From NCBI GenBank assembly GCA_022627515.1, contig JAKEGK010000134.1:1-43908 (forward strand): 43,908 bases of DNA, written 5' to 3'. The notes beneath the pieces were generated by a model. That model was not told where the DNA came from, did not search any database, and was given only the letters and a program-made list of their open reading frames with translations. A program made the position numbers and the translations under genes. This DNA comes from Gammaproteobacteria bacterium. Lineage in GTDB: Bacteria; Pseudomonadota; Gammaproteobacteria; SZUA-152. Below are positions 1 through 8,199 of the stretch, in pieces. Each line of letters begins with the position of its first letter. The first letter of the stretch is position 1.

Positions 1-899
1 CCAAGAACTACGGCCGCGCCGTGTACGAGTGCCTGCGCGGCGGTCTGGACTTCACCAAGGACGACGAGAACGTCAACAGCCAGCCGTTCATGCGCTGGCG
101 CCAGCGTTTCGACTTTGTCATGGAAGCCATTCACAAAGCCGAGAAAGAAACCGGTGAGCGCAAGGGTCATTATCTGAACGTTACAGCGCCGACTCCGGAA
201 GAAATGTACAAGCGCGCTGAGCACGCCAAGTCCATTGGCGCGCCGATCATCATGCACGACTACATCACCGGCGGTTTCTGCGCCAACACCGGTCTCGCCA
301 ACTGGTGCCGTGACAACGGCATGCTACTGCACATCCACCGCGCCATGCACGCCGTGCTCGATCGCAACCCGCACCATGGCATTCACTTCCGCGTGTTGGC
401 CAAGATCCTGCGCCTCTCCGGCGGCGATCACCTGCACACCGGCACCGTGGTTGGCAAACTGGAGGGCGATCGCGCTGCAACCCTGGGCTGGATCGACATC
501 CTGCGCGAGAAGTACATCAAGGAAGACCGCAGCCGCGGCATCATGTTCGATCAGGACTGGGGCTCCATGCCGGGTGTATTTGCCGTCGCCTCGGGCGGTA
601 TCCATGTGTGGCACATGCCGGCGCTCGTGACCATCTTTGGTGATGATTCCGTGCTGCAATTCGGTGGCGGTACGTTGGGGCACCCCTGGGGCAACGCCGC
701 CGGCGCCGCCGCCAACCGTGTTGCGCTGGAAGCCTGCGTCGAAGCCCGTAACCAGGGCCGTGCGCTGGAAAAAGAAGGCAAGGAGATTCTTACCGCTGCG
801 GCCAAACACAGTCCGGAACTCAAGATGGCTATGGAAACCTGGAAAGAAATCAAGTTTGAATTCGACACTGTTGACAAACTTGATGTGGTGCATAAATAA
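1..899 (+). CDS. cbbL: RuBisCO large subunit, form IA (5' partial)
   Basis: C-terminal ~299 codons of ribulose-1,5-bisphosphate carboxylase/oxygenase large subunit, which fixes CO2 onto RuBP in the Calvin cycle. The reading frame is open to the window edge (first full codon at base 3), so the ORF-track start at base 21 is only an internal GTG. Visible active-site features are the carbamylated-lysine segment [11 protein letters not shown], the [12 protein letters not shown] histidine segment, and loop 6 [12 protein letters not shown] with its mobile lysine. FTKDDEN separates it from form IC/ID, which usually have FLKDDEN, and a form IA small subunit plus cbbQ/cbbO follow. The missing part is about 175 N-terminal residues. 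Catalytic residues in view are intact, so it should be functional. The IA assignment rests on residues and context, not on a tree. Confidence 0.97.
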   Translation, partial: KNYGRAVYECLRGGLDFTKDDENVNSQPFMRWRQRFDFVMEAIHKAEKETGERKGHYLNVTAPTPEEMYKRAEHAKSIGAPIIMHDYITGGFCANTGLANWCRDNGMLLHIHRAMHAVLDRNPHHGIHFRVLAKILRLSGGDHLHTGTVVGKLEGDRAATLGWIDILREKYIKEDRSRGIMFDQDWGSMPGVFAVASGGIHVWHMPALVTIFGDDSVLQFGGGTLGHPWGNAAGAAANRVALEACVEARNQGRALEKEGKEILTAAAKHSPELKMAMETWKEIKFEFDTVDKLDVVHK

Positions 900-917
900 G
901 TCAGACGTCGAAAGTGC

Positions 918-956
918 GGGTGCAAGGCGAAACAGCAATTGCGCAGCCTTGCACCC
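918..956 (+). repeat. cbbL-cbbS intercistronic hairpin
   Basis: Perfect 11-bp inverted repeat (GGGTGCAAGGC / GCCTTGCACCC) with a 17-nt loop, 19 bases after the cbbL stop and upstream of cbbS. No T-run follows, so it is not a classical terminator. A hairpin here could protect the 3' end of cbbL mRNA or mark a processing site; that role is inference. Confidence 0.6.
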
Positions 957-1026
957 CCTCCCTGCGTAAACTTAAGCGCTGACGGGCTTAGTAATTAAAA
1001 GTATCGAATTAACCGAGGATATCAAT

Positions 1027-1386
1027 ATGAGTGAAATGCAAGATTACAAATCAAGTTTAACAGATGTTTCCAGCCGCAAGTTTGAAACTTTTTCTTACTT
1101 GCCGGAAATGGATGCAGGCAATATCCGTAAACAGGTGCAGTATATTGTTAACAAAGGCTGGAATCCCGCCATTGAACACACCGAGCCGGAAAATGCCTTT
1201 GATCATTACTGGTACATGTGGAAACTGCCTATGTTTGGTGAAACCGACGTAGACAAGATTCTGGCTGAAGCCGAAGCCTGCCACAAGGCGCATCCCAACA
1301 ATCATGTGCGCCTGATTGGATATGATAACTATGCGCAATCTCAAGGCGCCGCCATGGTTATCTTTAGGGGCCCCATCAAGGTATAA
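1027..1386 (+). CDS. cbbS: RuBisCO small subunit, form IA
   Basis: 119-residue small subunit that caps the L8S8 RuBisCO hexadecamer. Recognised by [22 protein letters not shown], the [22 protein letters not shown] segment and a C-terminal [15 protein letters not shown] stretch, all typical of form IA small subunits. Length matches the family (about 110-120 residues). It starts at ATG 1027 behind a GAGGAT Shine-Dalgarno-like sequence. It lies 127 bases after cbbL, with a hairpin between them. A rho-independent terminator follows at 1457-1496, so cbbLS probably form their own abundant transcript, with cbbQO made by readthrough or a separate promoter. Confidence 0.96.
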   Translation: MSEMQDYKSSLTDVSSRKFETFSYLPEMDAGNIRKQVQYIVNKGWNPAIEHTEPENAFDHYWYMWKLPMFGETDVDKILAEAEACHKAHPNNHVRLIGYDNYAQSQGAAMVIFRGPIKV

Positions 1387-1456
1387 ATTGTTTTTTTAAA
1401 ATACTTTTTTAAAAGCTTTTTTTAATCGTGCTTTATTAAAGTAAAGGCCTTGTTAG

Positions 1457-1496
1457 AAAAACCCCTGTCCGTGGTGATGCCGGTCAGGGGTTTTTT
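1457..1496 (+). terminator. Rho-independent terminator after cbbS
   Basis: Ten-base inverted repeat AAAACCCCTG / CAGGGGTTTT with a 17-nt loop, ending in a run of six T. It lies 70 bases after the cbbS stop and 150 bases before cbbQ. It would end or attenuate the cbbLS transcript, lowering expression of the activase genes relative to RuBisCO itself. Confidence 0.85.
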
Positions 1497-1609
1497 GCTA
1501 TAGATTGGCGCATAAATAGGTGTAATAACGTGGCCAATAAGAGTCTGGCGATAAAAACTTACCGTTACGGAATTGGTTCCATCAATCGCATCCGGCAAAA
1601 ACAAATTTA

Positions 1610-1630
1610 ATAAATTACAGAATAATTTAT
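1610..1630 (+). promoter_or_regulatory. Dyad immediately upstream of the cbbQ ribosome-binding site
   Basis: ATAAATTA-CAGAA-TAATTTAT is a perfect 8-bp dyad with a 5-nt centre. It directly abuts the AAAGG Shine-Dalgarno sequence of cbbQ at 1631-1635. It could be a regulator site or a weak RNA hairpin limiting cbbQ translation. Its ATTA...TAAT core loosely resembles LysR-type (CbbR) half-sites, but AT-rich dyads also arise by chance. Confidence 0.35.
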
Positions 1631-1645
1631 AAAGGTACTCGTCAC

Positions 1646-2455
1646 ATGACAGATATCGATATAGACCAATACAAGGTTACCGAAGAGCCCTATTACAAAC
1701 CGGTCGGTAACGAAGTGGAGTTGTTTGAAGCGGCATACCACTCAGCCCGTATGCCGATTATGCTTAAGGGCCCAACCGGCTGCGGCAAATCCCGTTTTGT
1801 GGAATACATGGCGTGGAAGCTTAAAAAGCGTTTGATCACCGTCGCCTGTAACGAGGACATGACCGCTTCAGATCTGGTAGGCCGGTTTTTACTGGATCCA
1901 AGCGGCACCACCTGGCAGGATGGTCCATTGACCACAGCGGCACGTATCGGCGCGATCTGCTACCTCGACGAGATTGTCGAAGCGCGCCAGGACACCACGG
2001 TGATTATCCATCCGCTCACTGACCACCGCCGTACTTTGCCACTGGATAAAAAGGGCGAACTGGTACAGGCGCATCCGGATTTTCAACTGGTCATCTCCTA
2101 TAATCCCGGTTATCAAAACCTGATGAAAGATTTGAAACAATCCACCAAACAGCGGTTTGGGTCTCTGGATTTTTATTATCCGGACGCTGAAACTGAAGCG
2201 GAAATCGTGGCGCATGAATCCGGCGTTGATCCGGCTACCGCCGCCAAACTGGTTCAGGTCGGGCATCGCGGCCGCAACCTCAAAGGCCATGGCCTGGATG
2301 AAGGTATTTCCACGCGGTTGTTAATTTATGCCGGTCAGTTGATCGCAAAAGGCATTGATCCCAAGGCGGCGTGCATGATGGCGCTGGTGAGTCCCATCAC
2401 CGACGATGCCGATATGCGCGATACCCTGAATGCCTCGGTGGCGACCTATTTTTAA
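1646..2455 (+). CDS. cbbQ: CbbQ AAA+ RuBisCO activase ATPase
   Basis: 269-residue MoxR-type AAA+ ATPase that forms hexamers and, with CbbO, removes inhibitory sugar phosphates from RuBisCO active sites. Visible motifs are Walker A GPTGCGKS (residues about 42-49), Walker B ICYLDE (about 104-109), a sensor-like SYNPGY segment and the [10 protein letters not shown] region. Length is normal for CbbQ. It starts at ATG 1646 behind AAAGG. It lies 38 bases before cbbO and downstream of cbbLS, the layout of the form IA(q) operon type. NorQ is a close relative, but the neighbours settle it as CbbQ. Confidence 0.95.
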   Translation: MTDIDIDQYKVTEEPYYKPVGNEVELFEAAYHSARMPIMLKGPTGCGKSRFVEYMAWKLKKRLITVACNEDMTASDLVGRFLLDPSGTTWQDGPLTTAARIGAICYLDEIVEARQDTTVIIHPLTDHRRTLPLDKKGELVQAHPDFQLVISYNPGYQNLMKDLKQSTKQRFGSLDFYYPDAETEAEIVAHESGVDPATAAKLVQVGHRGRNLKGHGLDEGISTRLLIYAGQLIAKGIDPKAACMMALVSPITDDADMRDTLNASVATYF

Positions 2456-2493
2456 TGGGCGTCACGTAATCAAATGATGCGTATTGGGGTGTT

Positions 2494-4839
2494 ATGTCCA
2501 TGATGGCGGTAAACCTGGATGAATATCGCGAACAATTGGCAAACGCTTCTTCGGAAGTAAAGGACACATTTGACGCGTGTTTTCATGAAGCGTCGCGTGT
2601 CATGTCTCCCGCGGGCCTGCAAAATTACCTGGAGGGCGCGCGGGGTTTGTTCGAGCTGGGCCGTGGTTCCGGTCTGGTAATTTCCTACCTGCAAAATATG
2701 CCCGCTGTTGCCAGGGAAGTCGGTGAAGATGTTCTCAAGGATGTGGTTGCCAGCGCCATGAAGTTATCGTCCATGGTCAGCGGCGAAGTTATCGATCTGA
2801 TGCTTTCCAGCTTGCCCACCGCCAGCCGGCGCTTGAGGGATGCGGATCTGTTTCGCGGCTACCTGTCGCTGATTCATCAATTGTCAGCCAAGGCGCCCCG
2901 GGGCTTGCGCCCCATGCTCGCGCATCTCGATCAGTTGTTTGAGAAATTGACTCTTGGCGGCCTGCGCCGCTGGGCATTGTGGGGCGCCCAGGCTCATGCC
3001 CGCGATTTCGACGCGCTCACCAAATATTTTGCTTTGCAGTCCGCTGACAGTCAGGCCGTGTTGCAGAAAGAACGCCGGGGCACTTTGTTTGTTGATAATC
3101 AGCGTAAACTGAATTTTTATCTGCGCGCTTTATGGGGCAGGGATTTTTTTCTGCGCCCTACCTCCGGCGATTACGAAAGCCGGGAAGGCTACAAGCCCTT
3201 TATCGAGCACCACGTTATCCATGTGCCGGATGCGTTCGATGACTATGGAACGGTTCCCGGTGTTGAACTGTATCGCGCCGCGGCCACGCACGCGGCTGCG
3301 CATTTATCCTATACGCGTGAACCGTTGTCCGCGGAAGCCCTGACGCCGGCGCAAATGGTGTTTATCGGCCTGTTTGAAGACGCGCGGGTGGAATATCTGG
3401 CAATCCGGGAATTTCCAGGCCTGAAAAAAATATGGCTGCGCATTCACGAACAAGTGAGTGAAATCAGTTGCGCGGCAGACCGGGTGGTGGGTTTGCTGGA
3501 GCGTGTGGCGCGCGCCATGCTGGATGAATCCCATCAGGATACCAATCCCTGGGTCAGTGAGGCGGCCGCCGCATTTCATGAAAGGGTAAAAATAGACGCG
3601 GCAGACAGTCAAATGAGTTGGGATCTGGGCGTAACATTTTATAACAAGCTTGCCGGTTATATGCCGATACCCAGCCTGCGCATTCTGGAGTCATTTGGTA
3701 TTCCCTATCGCGATGACAACCGCTATATTTGGGCGTTTGATGAAACGGAATGGCGTGACGCGGAATATATTCCATTAAGTCAACGCCAGGTTCGTAAAAC
3801 AGTGAACGTGATGGAAATGGTTAACGAGGTGGATTGCGAACTGGCGGGTGACGATGCCCAGGAAATCTGGCGGCTGGATACGCCTTTCTACCTGGATCAG
3901 GAAGGGCGCACTATTAATGAGCTTGAAGGCGCAGAACCCACGAGTGATCCTTATCACTATCAGGAGTGGGATTATCAGGTGCAGTTACACCGGCCTGACT
4001 GGGTGACAGTTCTGGAGCGCCGTCAAAGCAAAGGTGATCCGCAGATTATTGATAATACCTTGATCGAGTACCGGCCCATTGCCAGCCGCCTGAAGCATAT
4101 TATCGATGCGTTGCAACCTCGTGGAATCGTTAGAGAGCGTTATCAGGAAGAGGGCGACGAGATCGATATCAATGCCGCGATCCGGGCCATGATTGACATG
4201 CGCATGGGGCAAATGCCGGATTCGCGCATTAACATTCGTTATAAGCATCGAACCCGGGATCTGGCGGTGCTGGTTTTGCTGGACTTGTCGGAATCCACCA
4301 ATGAAGTATTGCCGGGTACTGACCGGCCGGTTTTGCAATTGGCTCGTGAGGCAACGGCGATCTTGTCATGGGCGATTGATGGTATTGGCGATCCATTTGC
4401 GGTGCATGGTTTTGCCTCTGATGGCCGTCACGATGTGCAATACTACAGGTTCAAGGATTTTGACCAGCCCTATGACGACCAGGCCAAAGCTCGTCTGGCG
4501 GGCATGAAGGGAAGTTTGTCCACCCGTATGGGCGGCGCGCTGCGGCACGCCGGACAATTTTTATTGCGTCAACCCCAGCAACGCAAGTTGCTTCTGCTGG
4601 TTACCGATGGCGAGCCGGCGGATATCGACGTGCGTGATCCGCAGTACTTACGTTATGACGCAAAAAAAGCGGTAGAAGAACTAGCTACATGCGGCGTTAC
4701 TACCTACTGCCTTACTTTGGATCCCGATGCGGATGATTATGTGTCGCGTATCTTTGGCGCTAACCGTTTTGCCGTGGTTGATCATGTACAAAAACTGCCG
4801 GAAAAACTACCCGCCTTGTTCATGGCTTTGACGAGTTGA
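2494..4839 (+). CDS. cbbO: CbbO RuBisCO activase adaptor with VWA domain
   Basis: 781-residue partner of CbbQ. The long N-terminal alpha-helical region (about residues 1-560) contacts the CbbQ hexamer. The C-terminal von Willebrand A domain (about 585-781) docks onto RuBisCO. The metal-ion-dependent adhesion site DLSES is intact at about residues 597-601, and a later TDGEPADID segment supplies further metal ligands. Length is normal for CbbO. ATG 2494 follows a weak GGGGTG; two in-frame ATGs (2500, 2503) lie just after, so the exact start is uncertain by two or three residues. The closest confusable family is NorD; adjacency to cbbLSQ makes CbbO the better call. Confidence 0.94.
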   Translation: MSMMAVNLDEYREQLANASSEVKDTFDACFHEASRVMSPAGLQNYLEGARGLFELGRGSGLVISYLQNMPAVAREVGEDVLKDVVASAMKLSSMVSGEVIDLMLSSLPTASRRLRDADLFRGYLSLIHQLSAKAPRGLRPMLAHLDQLFEKLTLGGLRRWALWGAQAHARDFDALTKYFALQSADSQAVLQKERRGTLFVDNQRKLNFYLRALWGRDFFLRPTSGDYESREGYKPFIEHHVIHVPDAFDDYGTVPGVELYRAAATHAAAHLSYTREPLSAEALTPAQMVFIGLFEDARVEYLAIREFPGLKKIWLRIHEQVSEISCAADRVVGLLERVARAMLDESHQDTNPWVSEAAAAFHERVKIDAADSQMSWDLGVTFYNKLAGYMPIPSLRILESFGIPYRDDNRYIWAFDETEWRDAEYIPLSQRQVRKTVNVMEMVNEVDCELAGDDAQEIWRLDTPFYLDQEGRTINELEGAEPTSDPYHYQEWDYQVQLHRPDWVTVLERRQSKGDPQIIDNTLIEYRPIASRLKHIIDALQPRGIVRERYQEEGDEIDINAAIRAMIDMRMGQMPDSRINIRYKHRTRDLAVLVLLDLSESTNEVLPGTDRPVLQLAREATAILSWAIDGIGDPFAVHGFASDGRHDVQYYRFKDFDQPYDDQAKARLAGMKGSLSTRMGGALRHAGQFLLRQPQQRKLLLLVTDGEPADIDVRDPQYLRYDAKKAVEELATCGVTTYCLTLDPDADDYVSRIFGANRFAVVDHVQKLPEKLPALFMALTS

Positions 4840-4972
4840 GATTTTTAAAACTATTCGTAATTTTTTACATGAACGAGGGTCATAATCTGTATATTTTTTA
4901 CTTATTAGACATTAGCGCCAAATTAATAAAAAGTAGTTGATCACAAGCCAAACAAATTGCATACTGTTGAAC

Positions 4973-5395
4973 ATGAAATCACGGCTAAGCGACATTCCAA
5001 TTATTAAGTCAGTTCCTTCTTATGTCGGGGCGACCCACTTCAATCGCGTGCGTCTTTCCCAGCTGCGGTTAGATCATTCATTGCGCCTGGAGCTGTTTAG
5101 TTTGCGTGGCTTAGACATTGTGATTGATGATGACGCATGGGTATGCATCGATCGTACATTGGGCGATCTACCCGTATTGGCGTGGACTGATTTCGATAAA
5201 CGCAACCGTAAGGGATTGCATCAGCCAGTGCCTTGTAAACTGCGTTTCTACCACAATCACGCCGATCTTATTTGTGGAACCGTGTTGGACGACTTGGGCC
5301 GAATCCTGGAACGCCGCTTGTCCAAACTTCGTTACAAATCATCCCATAAAATAGTTTACCTACGTAGAATACGCCGCTCTCGTAAATTTACTTAA
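4973..5395 (+). CDS. Unrecognised basic protein
   Basis: A 140-residue ORF that I do not recognise. ATG 4973 is preferred over the TTG at 4937 in the ORF track, but neither has a good Shine-Dalgarno sequence. It has no signal peptide or membrane segment. The middle is mixed polar and hydrophobic (RLELFSLRGLDIVIDDDAW, then DLPVLAWTDFDKRNRKG). The C-terminus is strongly basic, ending in a KIVYLRRIRRSRKF tail, which could bind nucleic acid or a membrane surface. It follows cbbO on the same strand after 133 AT-rich bases with no terminator. Compact, non-repetitive sequence suggests a real protein, but there is no functional evidence and no clear link to RuBisCO. Confidence 0.6.
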   Translation: MKSRLSDIPIIKSVPSYVGATHFNRVRLSQLRLDHSLRLELFSLRGLDIVIDDDAWVCIDRTLGDLPVLAWTDFDKRNRKGLHQPVPCKLRFYHNHADLICGTVLDDLGRILERRLSKLRYKSSHKIVYLRRIRRSRKFT

Positions 5396-5966
5396 GATTA
5401 CTTAAGTTAAGATTGCTTAAGAATGTTGCTCGAGTTAAAAGCACTAACTAACCCAAATCTAATTCCATTCTGCTGGCTCCCACTAAACGGAATTCCCTTA
5501 TCTTTTGCTGTGTAATAATCTGACGATTTATTTGTTGATTCGATAGTCACCTTTTGATACAACCTGTAGATAACGCTCACCAGGGACTGGAAAGCGGCAT
5601 AATAATTGTCCGGGGTAGGGGTATTGTGGTCTGGGAATAAATAATAACAATGAGCTGTAAAAGGGACTTTGCAAGCCGCAAATTGTGGTATGAAGTCAGG
5701 CGTATTGTATTTCAAGCGGTATCTGTGGTGGCAGCTTTCACCAACAAACTTAATAACCACCCGCTTTCCCGTCCAAATTTATTTCCCGCTTGCCCATTTG
5801 GAAATTATTGTATGGTTTTCGTTGTTTGCGGTACACCGGAAATCGTTTGTTCTGACTGAGCGCGCGTTAATGCTTGGTTAAAGGGAATTAACATTGTGAC
5901 CGCGGTCTCTGCTCGCGGTTTTTTTAAAGCATCAACCAAAAGTCAATTCAAAGAGGAGCGCTAAAA
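5396..5966. other. AT-rich gap with no convincing gene
   Basis: 571 bases that look more AT-rich than the flanking operons. It opens with near-direct copies of TAAGATT(A/G)CTTAAG around 5394-5424. A minus-strand ORF of 117 codons (5407-5760, GTG start) fills part of it, but it is rich in Tyr, Ser and Asn, has no recognisable motif and may be chance. A clear plus-strand terminator closes the gap at 5899-5925, which means some plus-strand transcript, coding or not, probably ends here. Confidence 0.4.
5899..5925 (+). terminator. Rho-independent terminator upstream of cusF
   Basis: ACCGCG / CGCGGT stem with a 9-nt loop followed by seven T. It insulates the copper island from upstream transcription. 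No recognised gene ends near it; the unknown basic-protein ORF stops about 500 bases before. Confidence 0.75.
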
Positions 5967-6275
5967 ATGAAAAAACTGGGAATGGCTGTTGTGGCAGGCT
6001 GTGGAATTATTTTTGGTAGTCAGGTATGGGCTGGCGATGAGCACACTGTTGAAGGCGTTATAAAAGATATCAAAATGTCAGACAAGAAACTGACAATTTC
6101 TCATGGGCCAATCAAAACACTGGGCATGGACGGCATGACTATGGATTTTGCGGTGAGTGATCCTGGAATGCTGGAAGTTGTGCAAAAAGGACACACCGTC
6201 AGCTTTGTAATAGAGGTGGATCAAAAAGGCAACTTCATAATTACTGATATCGAAGACAAAGGCATGGCGAAGTGA
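5967..6275 (+). CDS. CusF-like periplasmic copper-binding protein
   Basis: 102-residue exported protein with a signal peptide (MKKLGMAVVAGCGIIFGSQVWA, cleavage near residue 22) and one CusF/PF11604-type OB-fold domain. Ligand residues visible by alignment to CusF are His46 in SHGPIK, and Met57 and Met59 in DGMTMDF. The Trp that makes a cation-pi contact with Cu(I) in E. coli CusF is replaced here by Met54, a common variant. Its likely role is to bind periplasmic Cu(I)/Ag(I) and hand it to the CusCBA pump encoded 617 bases downstream. A strong AGAGGAG ribosome-binding site precedes ATG 5967. A perfect 12-bp hairpin lies 67 bases after the stop, so it may be a separate transcript from cusCBA. 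Confidence 0.88.
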   Translation: MKKLGMAVVAGCGIIFGSQVWAGDEHTVEGVIKDIKMSDKKLTISHGPIKTLGMDGMTMDFAVSDPGMLEVVQKGHTVSFVIEVDQKGNFIITDIEDKGMAK

Positions 6276-6342
6276 TGCGTCTTATGACACTGGCTTAGAA
6301 TTACCAACATCCGCAAATACTGCTATTTGAATATATTTGTCA

Positions 6343-6370
6343 TTGACCGCCTGGTTCGCCAGGCGGTCAA
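6343..6370. repeat. Perfect 12-bp hairpin with TTCG loop
   Basis: TTGACCGCCTGG-TTCG-CCAGGCGGTCAA, a flawless 12-bp stem closed by a TTCG tetraloop in RNA read from the plus strand. There is no T-run on either side. It probably caps the 3' end of the cusF mRNA or acts as a factor-assisted terminator. Confidence 0.7.
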
Positions 6371-6654
6371 GAGACAAACAACTTAAATGACATTCATAAA
6401 AATTTCAAAGTCTTTTGCTTATGCCATATGCGGCGCCATTATCGGATTTGTTAATACAGGCAATCTTGAGTCAGTGAATTAGAGAATGCGTATTAATAAT
6501 ACTATTTCCATAAAATAAACCAAGAATATGCCCTGAATCCAGGGCGCGTACCGCAAGTGCGCCGCCAGCACAATAAATTGTCTGGATATACGGAATCTGC
6601 TCTATGCGCATGCAGTTGGATGCGTCTTCAGCAATGGCTATCTAACAATGGTCA

Positions 6655-6696
6655 CCATACAGGGGCTGCCATACAGGGGTTGCCATACAAGGGCTA
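6655..6696. repeat. Three tandem 14-bp repeats upstream of cusC
   Basis: Consecutive units CCATACAGGGGCTG, CCATACAGGGGTTG and CCATACAAGGGCTA, about 200 bases upstream of the cusC start. A direct-repeat array in a control region can bind a regulator, but this could be simple slippage. Confidence 0.6.
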
Positions 6697-6892
6697 TGGA
6701 AGAATGTTTATCAAAAAGAATGGCCATTAATTACAGTATGTATGCAGATTGCATTTACGATCTGCCTTCGGTTTGTTGATGGTTAACGCGCAGGTCAGAA
6801 TGCATGTCACTATTGATAAATTGTCTGGCAGGGTAACTGAATTATCAAAACCTATCACTCACCAACAGTAAAGGTTTTAAAGGGGGAAGGTT

Positions 6893-8197
6893 GTGCAAAG
6901 TTGGAAAAAAAGCAGCGGTTTGTTCCAGCATGCCGGTCGTAATTGTGTTGGCCTGATTCATACTGGTATTTTTCTTTTTTACTTTTCTGGTCCTGCTTTT
7001 GCTGACGGTTCGGGCGCTATGACTTTGTCCGAGGCGGAAATGATGGCGTTGCGTAACGATACGGCGGCCAAGAAAGCGCGCGCACAGCAGGAGAGCTTTA
7101 CGCAACAATCCGTGGCAGCCAATACCTGGCCGGATCCGAAACTTGACTTTGGAATTGCAAATATTTCCGCTAATACATTGGATTTTCAAAAAGAACCTAT
7201 GACCCAGGCCGTAATTGGGCTGACACAGGCTTTTCCACCCTGGGGTGCGGTAGGCGCGAAAAGCAGGCAAATGCAGAGCATGGCCGATGCCATGAGTCAT
7301 GAGGCAAGAAACAATCGTTTAATGACGCTCATAGGCGTGCGTAAAAGCTGGTTAGATGTATACCTTGAATTCCAATCCATTCAGTTAATCAAGGAGAGTC
7401 TGGAGGTGTTCGGCCAATTTATTAATGTGACGCAATTCCAATATCGTGTGGGCCGAGGCAATCAACAGGACGTCATTCGCGCTCAGTTAGAGCAAAATCT
7501 GCTCGAGGATCAACTGAGAAACACGGAATCTCAGCATGATAGTGCCATGGCTACGCTGGCCAGATGGCTGGGTACCGAGCAAATTAGCCAGCAGTTAGAC
7601 ATGCAATTCCCGGCGTTTTCCAAGTTACCGCCAGAACAGGAAATTCTTTCCAATCTGGAGAATCATCCTTCGGTTATGGTGCGTAAAATGCGTGTAACCG
7701 CTGCGGAAAATGGTGTAAACTACGCCAGTTCACAACGTCGTCCCGGATGGGCATTAAGAGTTCAGTACGGTTACCGTGCTGAAGATAATTTCGGGCAGCC
7801 CCGGGATGATATGTTAAGCGCTTTGGTTAGCATAGATCTTCCTCTATTCACGAATAATCGTCAGGATCGCATGATAGCGGCCGGTACGTCCGATGTTATG
7901 GCAAGCAAGCAGGATCTCGACGAGTGGCGGCGGGAAATCAGGCTGCGCTATGAGAAAAATGCAGCGGTGTACAATCGTTTTAACGAGCGCGTGAAGTTAT
8001 ACCAAGGTTCAGTTTTACCAAACGCCAAGCAGAACTCAGAGGCAAGCTTAAATGCCTATAAATCCGGGGTGACGGATTTTGACATGTTAGTGCGCGCGCG
8101 CCTGACGGAACTTAAAAGTCAATTACAATATCTGAAATTAAACGTAGAACGCGCCAAAGCACAGGTTGAACTGTTGTATCTAACTGGGATCGACTAG
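6893..8197 (+). CDS. cusC: CusC-like outer-membrane efflux channel (TolC family)
   Basis: 434-residue outer-membrane factor, the exit duct of the tripartite CusCBA copper/silver pump. It starts with GTG 6893 behind AGGGGGAAGG. An N-terminal hydrophobic export segment (about residues 20-37, ending near AFADG) is followed by two OEP repeats rich in heptad-like helices (for example VGRGNQQDVIRAQLEQNLLEDQL near 195), the usual TolC fold of coiled coil plus barrel strands. No lipobox Cys is evident, unlike E. coli CusC. The stop is 2 bases before cusB, so translation is probably coupled. The gene symbol is by operon position; the metal specificity comes from CusA. Confidence 0.88.
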   Translation: MQSWKKSSGLFQHAGRNCVGLIHTGIFLFYFSGPAFADGSGAMTLSEAEMMALRNDTAAKKARAQQESFTQQSVAANTWPDPKLDFGIANISANTLDFQKEPMTQAVIGLTQAFPPWGAVGAKSRQMQSMADAMSHEARNNRLMTLIGVRKSWLDVYLEFQSIQLIKESLEVFGQFINVTQFQYRVGRGNQQDVIRAQLEQNLLEDQLRNTESQHDSAMATLARWLGTEQISQQLDMQFPAFSKLPPEQEILSNLENHPSVMVRKMRVTAAENGVNYASSQRRPGWALRVQYGYRAEDNFGQPRDDMLSALVSIDLPLFTNNRQDRMIAAGTSDVMASKQDLDEWRREIRLRYEKNAAVYNRFNERVKLYQGSVLPNAKQNSEASLNAYKSGVTDFDMLVRARLTELKSQLQYLKLNVERAKAQVELLYLTGID

Positions 8198-8199
8198 TC

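Larger units (their letters stand above)
6276..6892. other. Long cusF-cusC gap with hairpin and short repeats
   Basis: 617 bases without a convincing gene. It holds a perfect 12-bp UUCG hairpin (6343-6370), a 31-codon ORF at 6387-6482 with a hydrophobic middle but no clear ribosome-binding site, a 13-bp direct repeat ATAAATTGTCTGG at 6573-6585 and 6816-6828, and three tandem 14-bp units at 6655-6696. The region may be the control region of cusCBA or a decayed gene. I see no CueR or CopR consensus site. Confidence 0.5.

Noticed and set aside
324-938. Long minus-strand ORFs opposite cbbL (204 aa and others)
   Set aside because: They are antisense shadows of cbbL, produced by its codon bias; cbbL carries intact catalytic motifs.
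5407-5760. 117-codon minus-strand ORF
   Set aside because: Composition (Tyr, Ser, Asn rich), AT-rich setting and lack of motif make it weak. It is mentioned only in the gap entry.
6387-6482. 31-codon ORF with hydrophobic middle
   Set aside because: No ribosome-binding site and no partner gene; too little evidence for a gene call.
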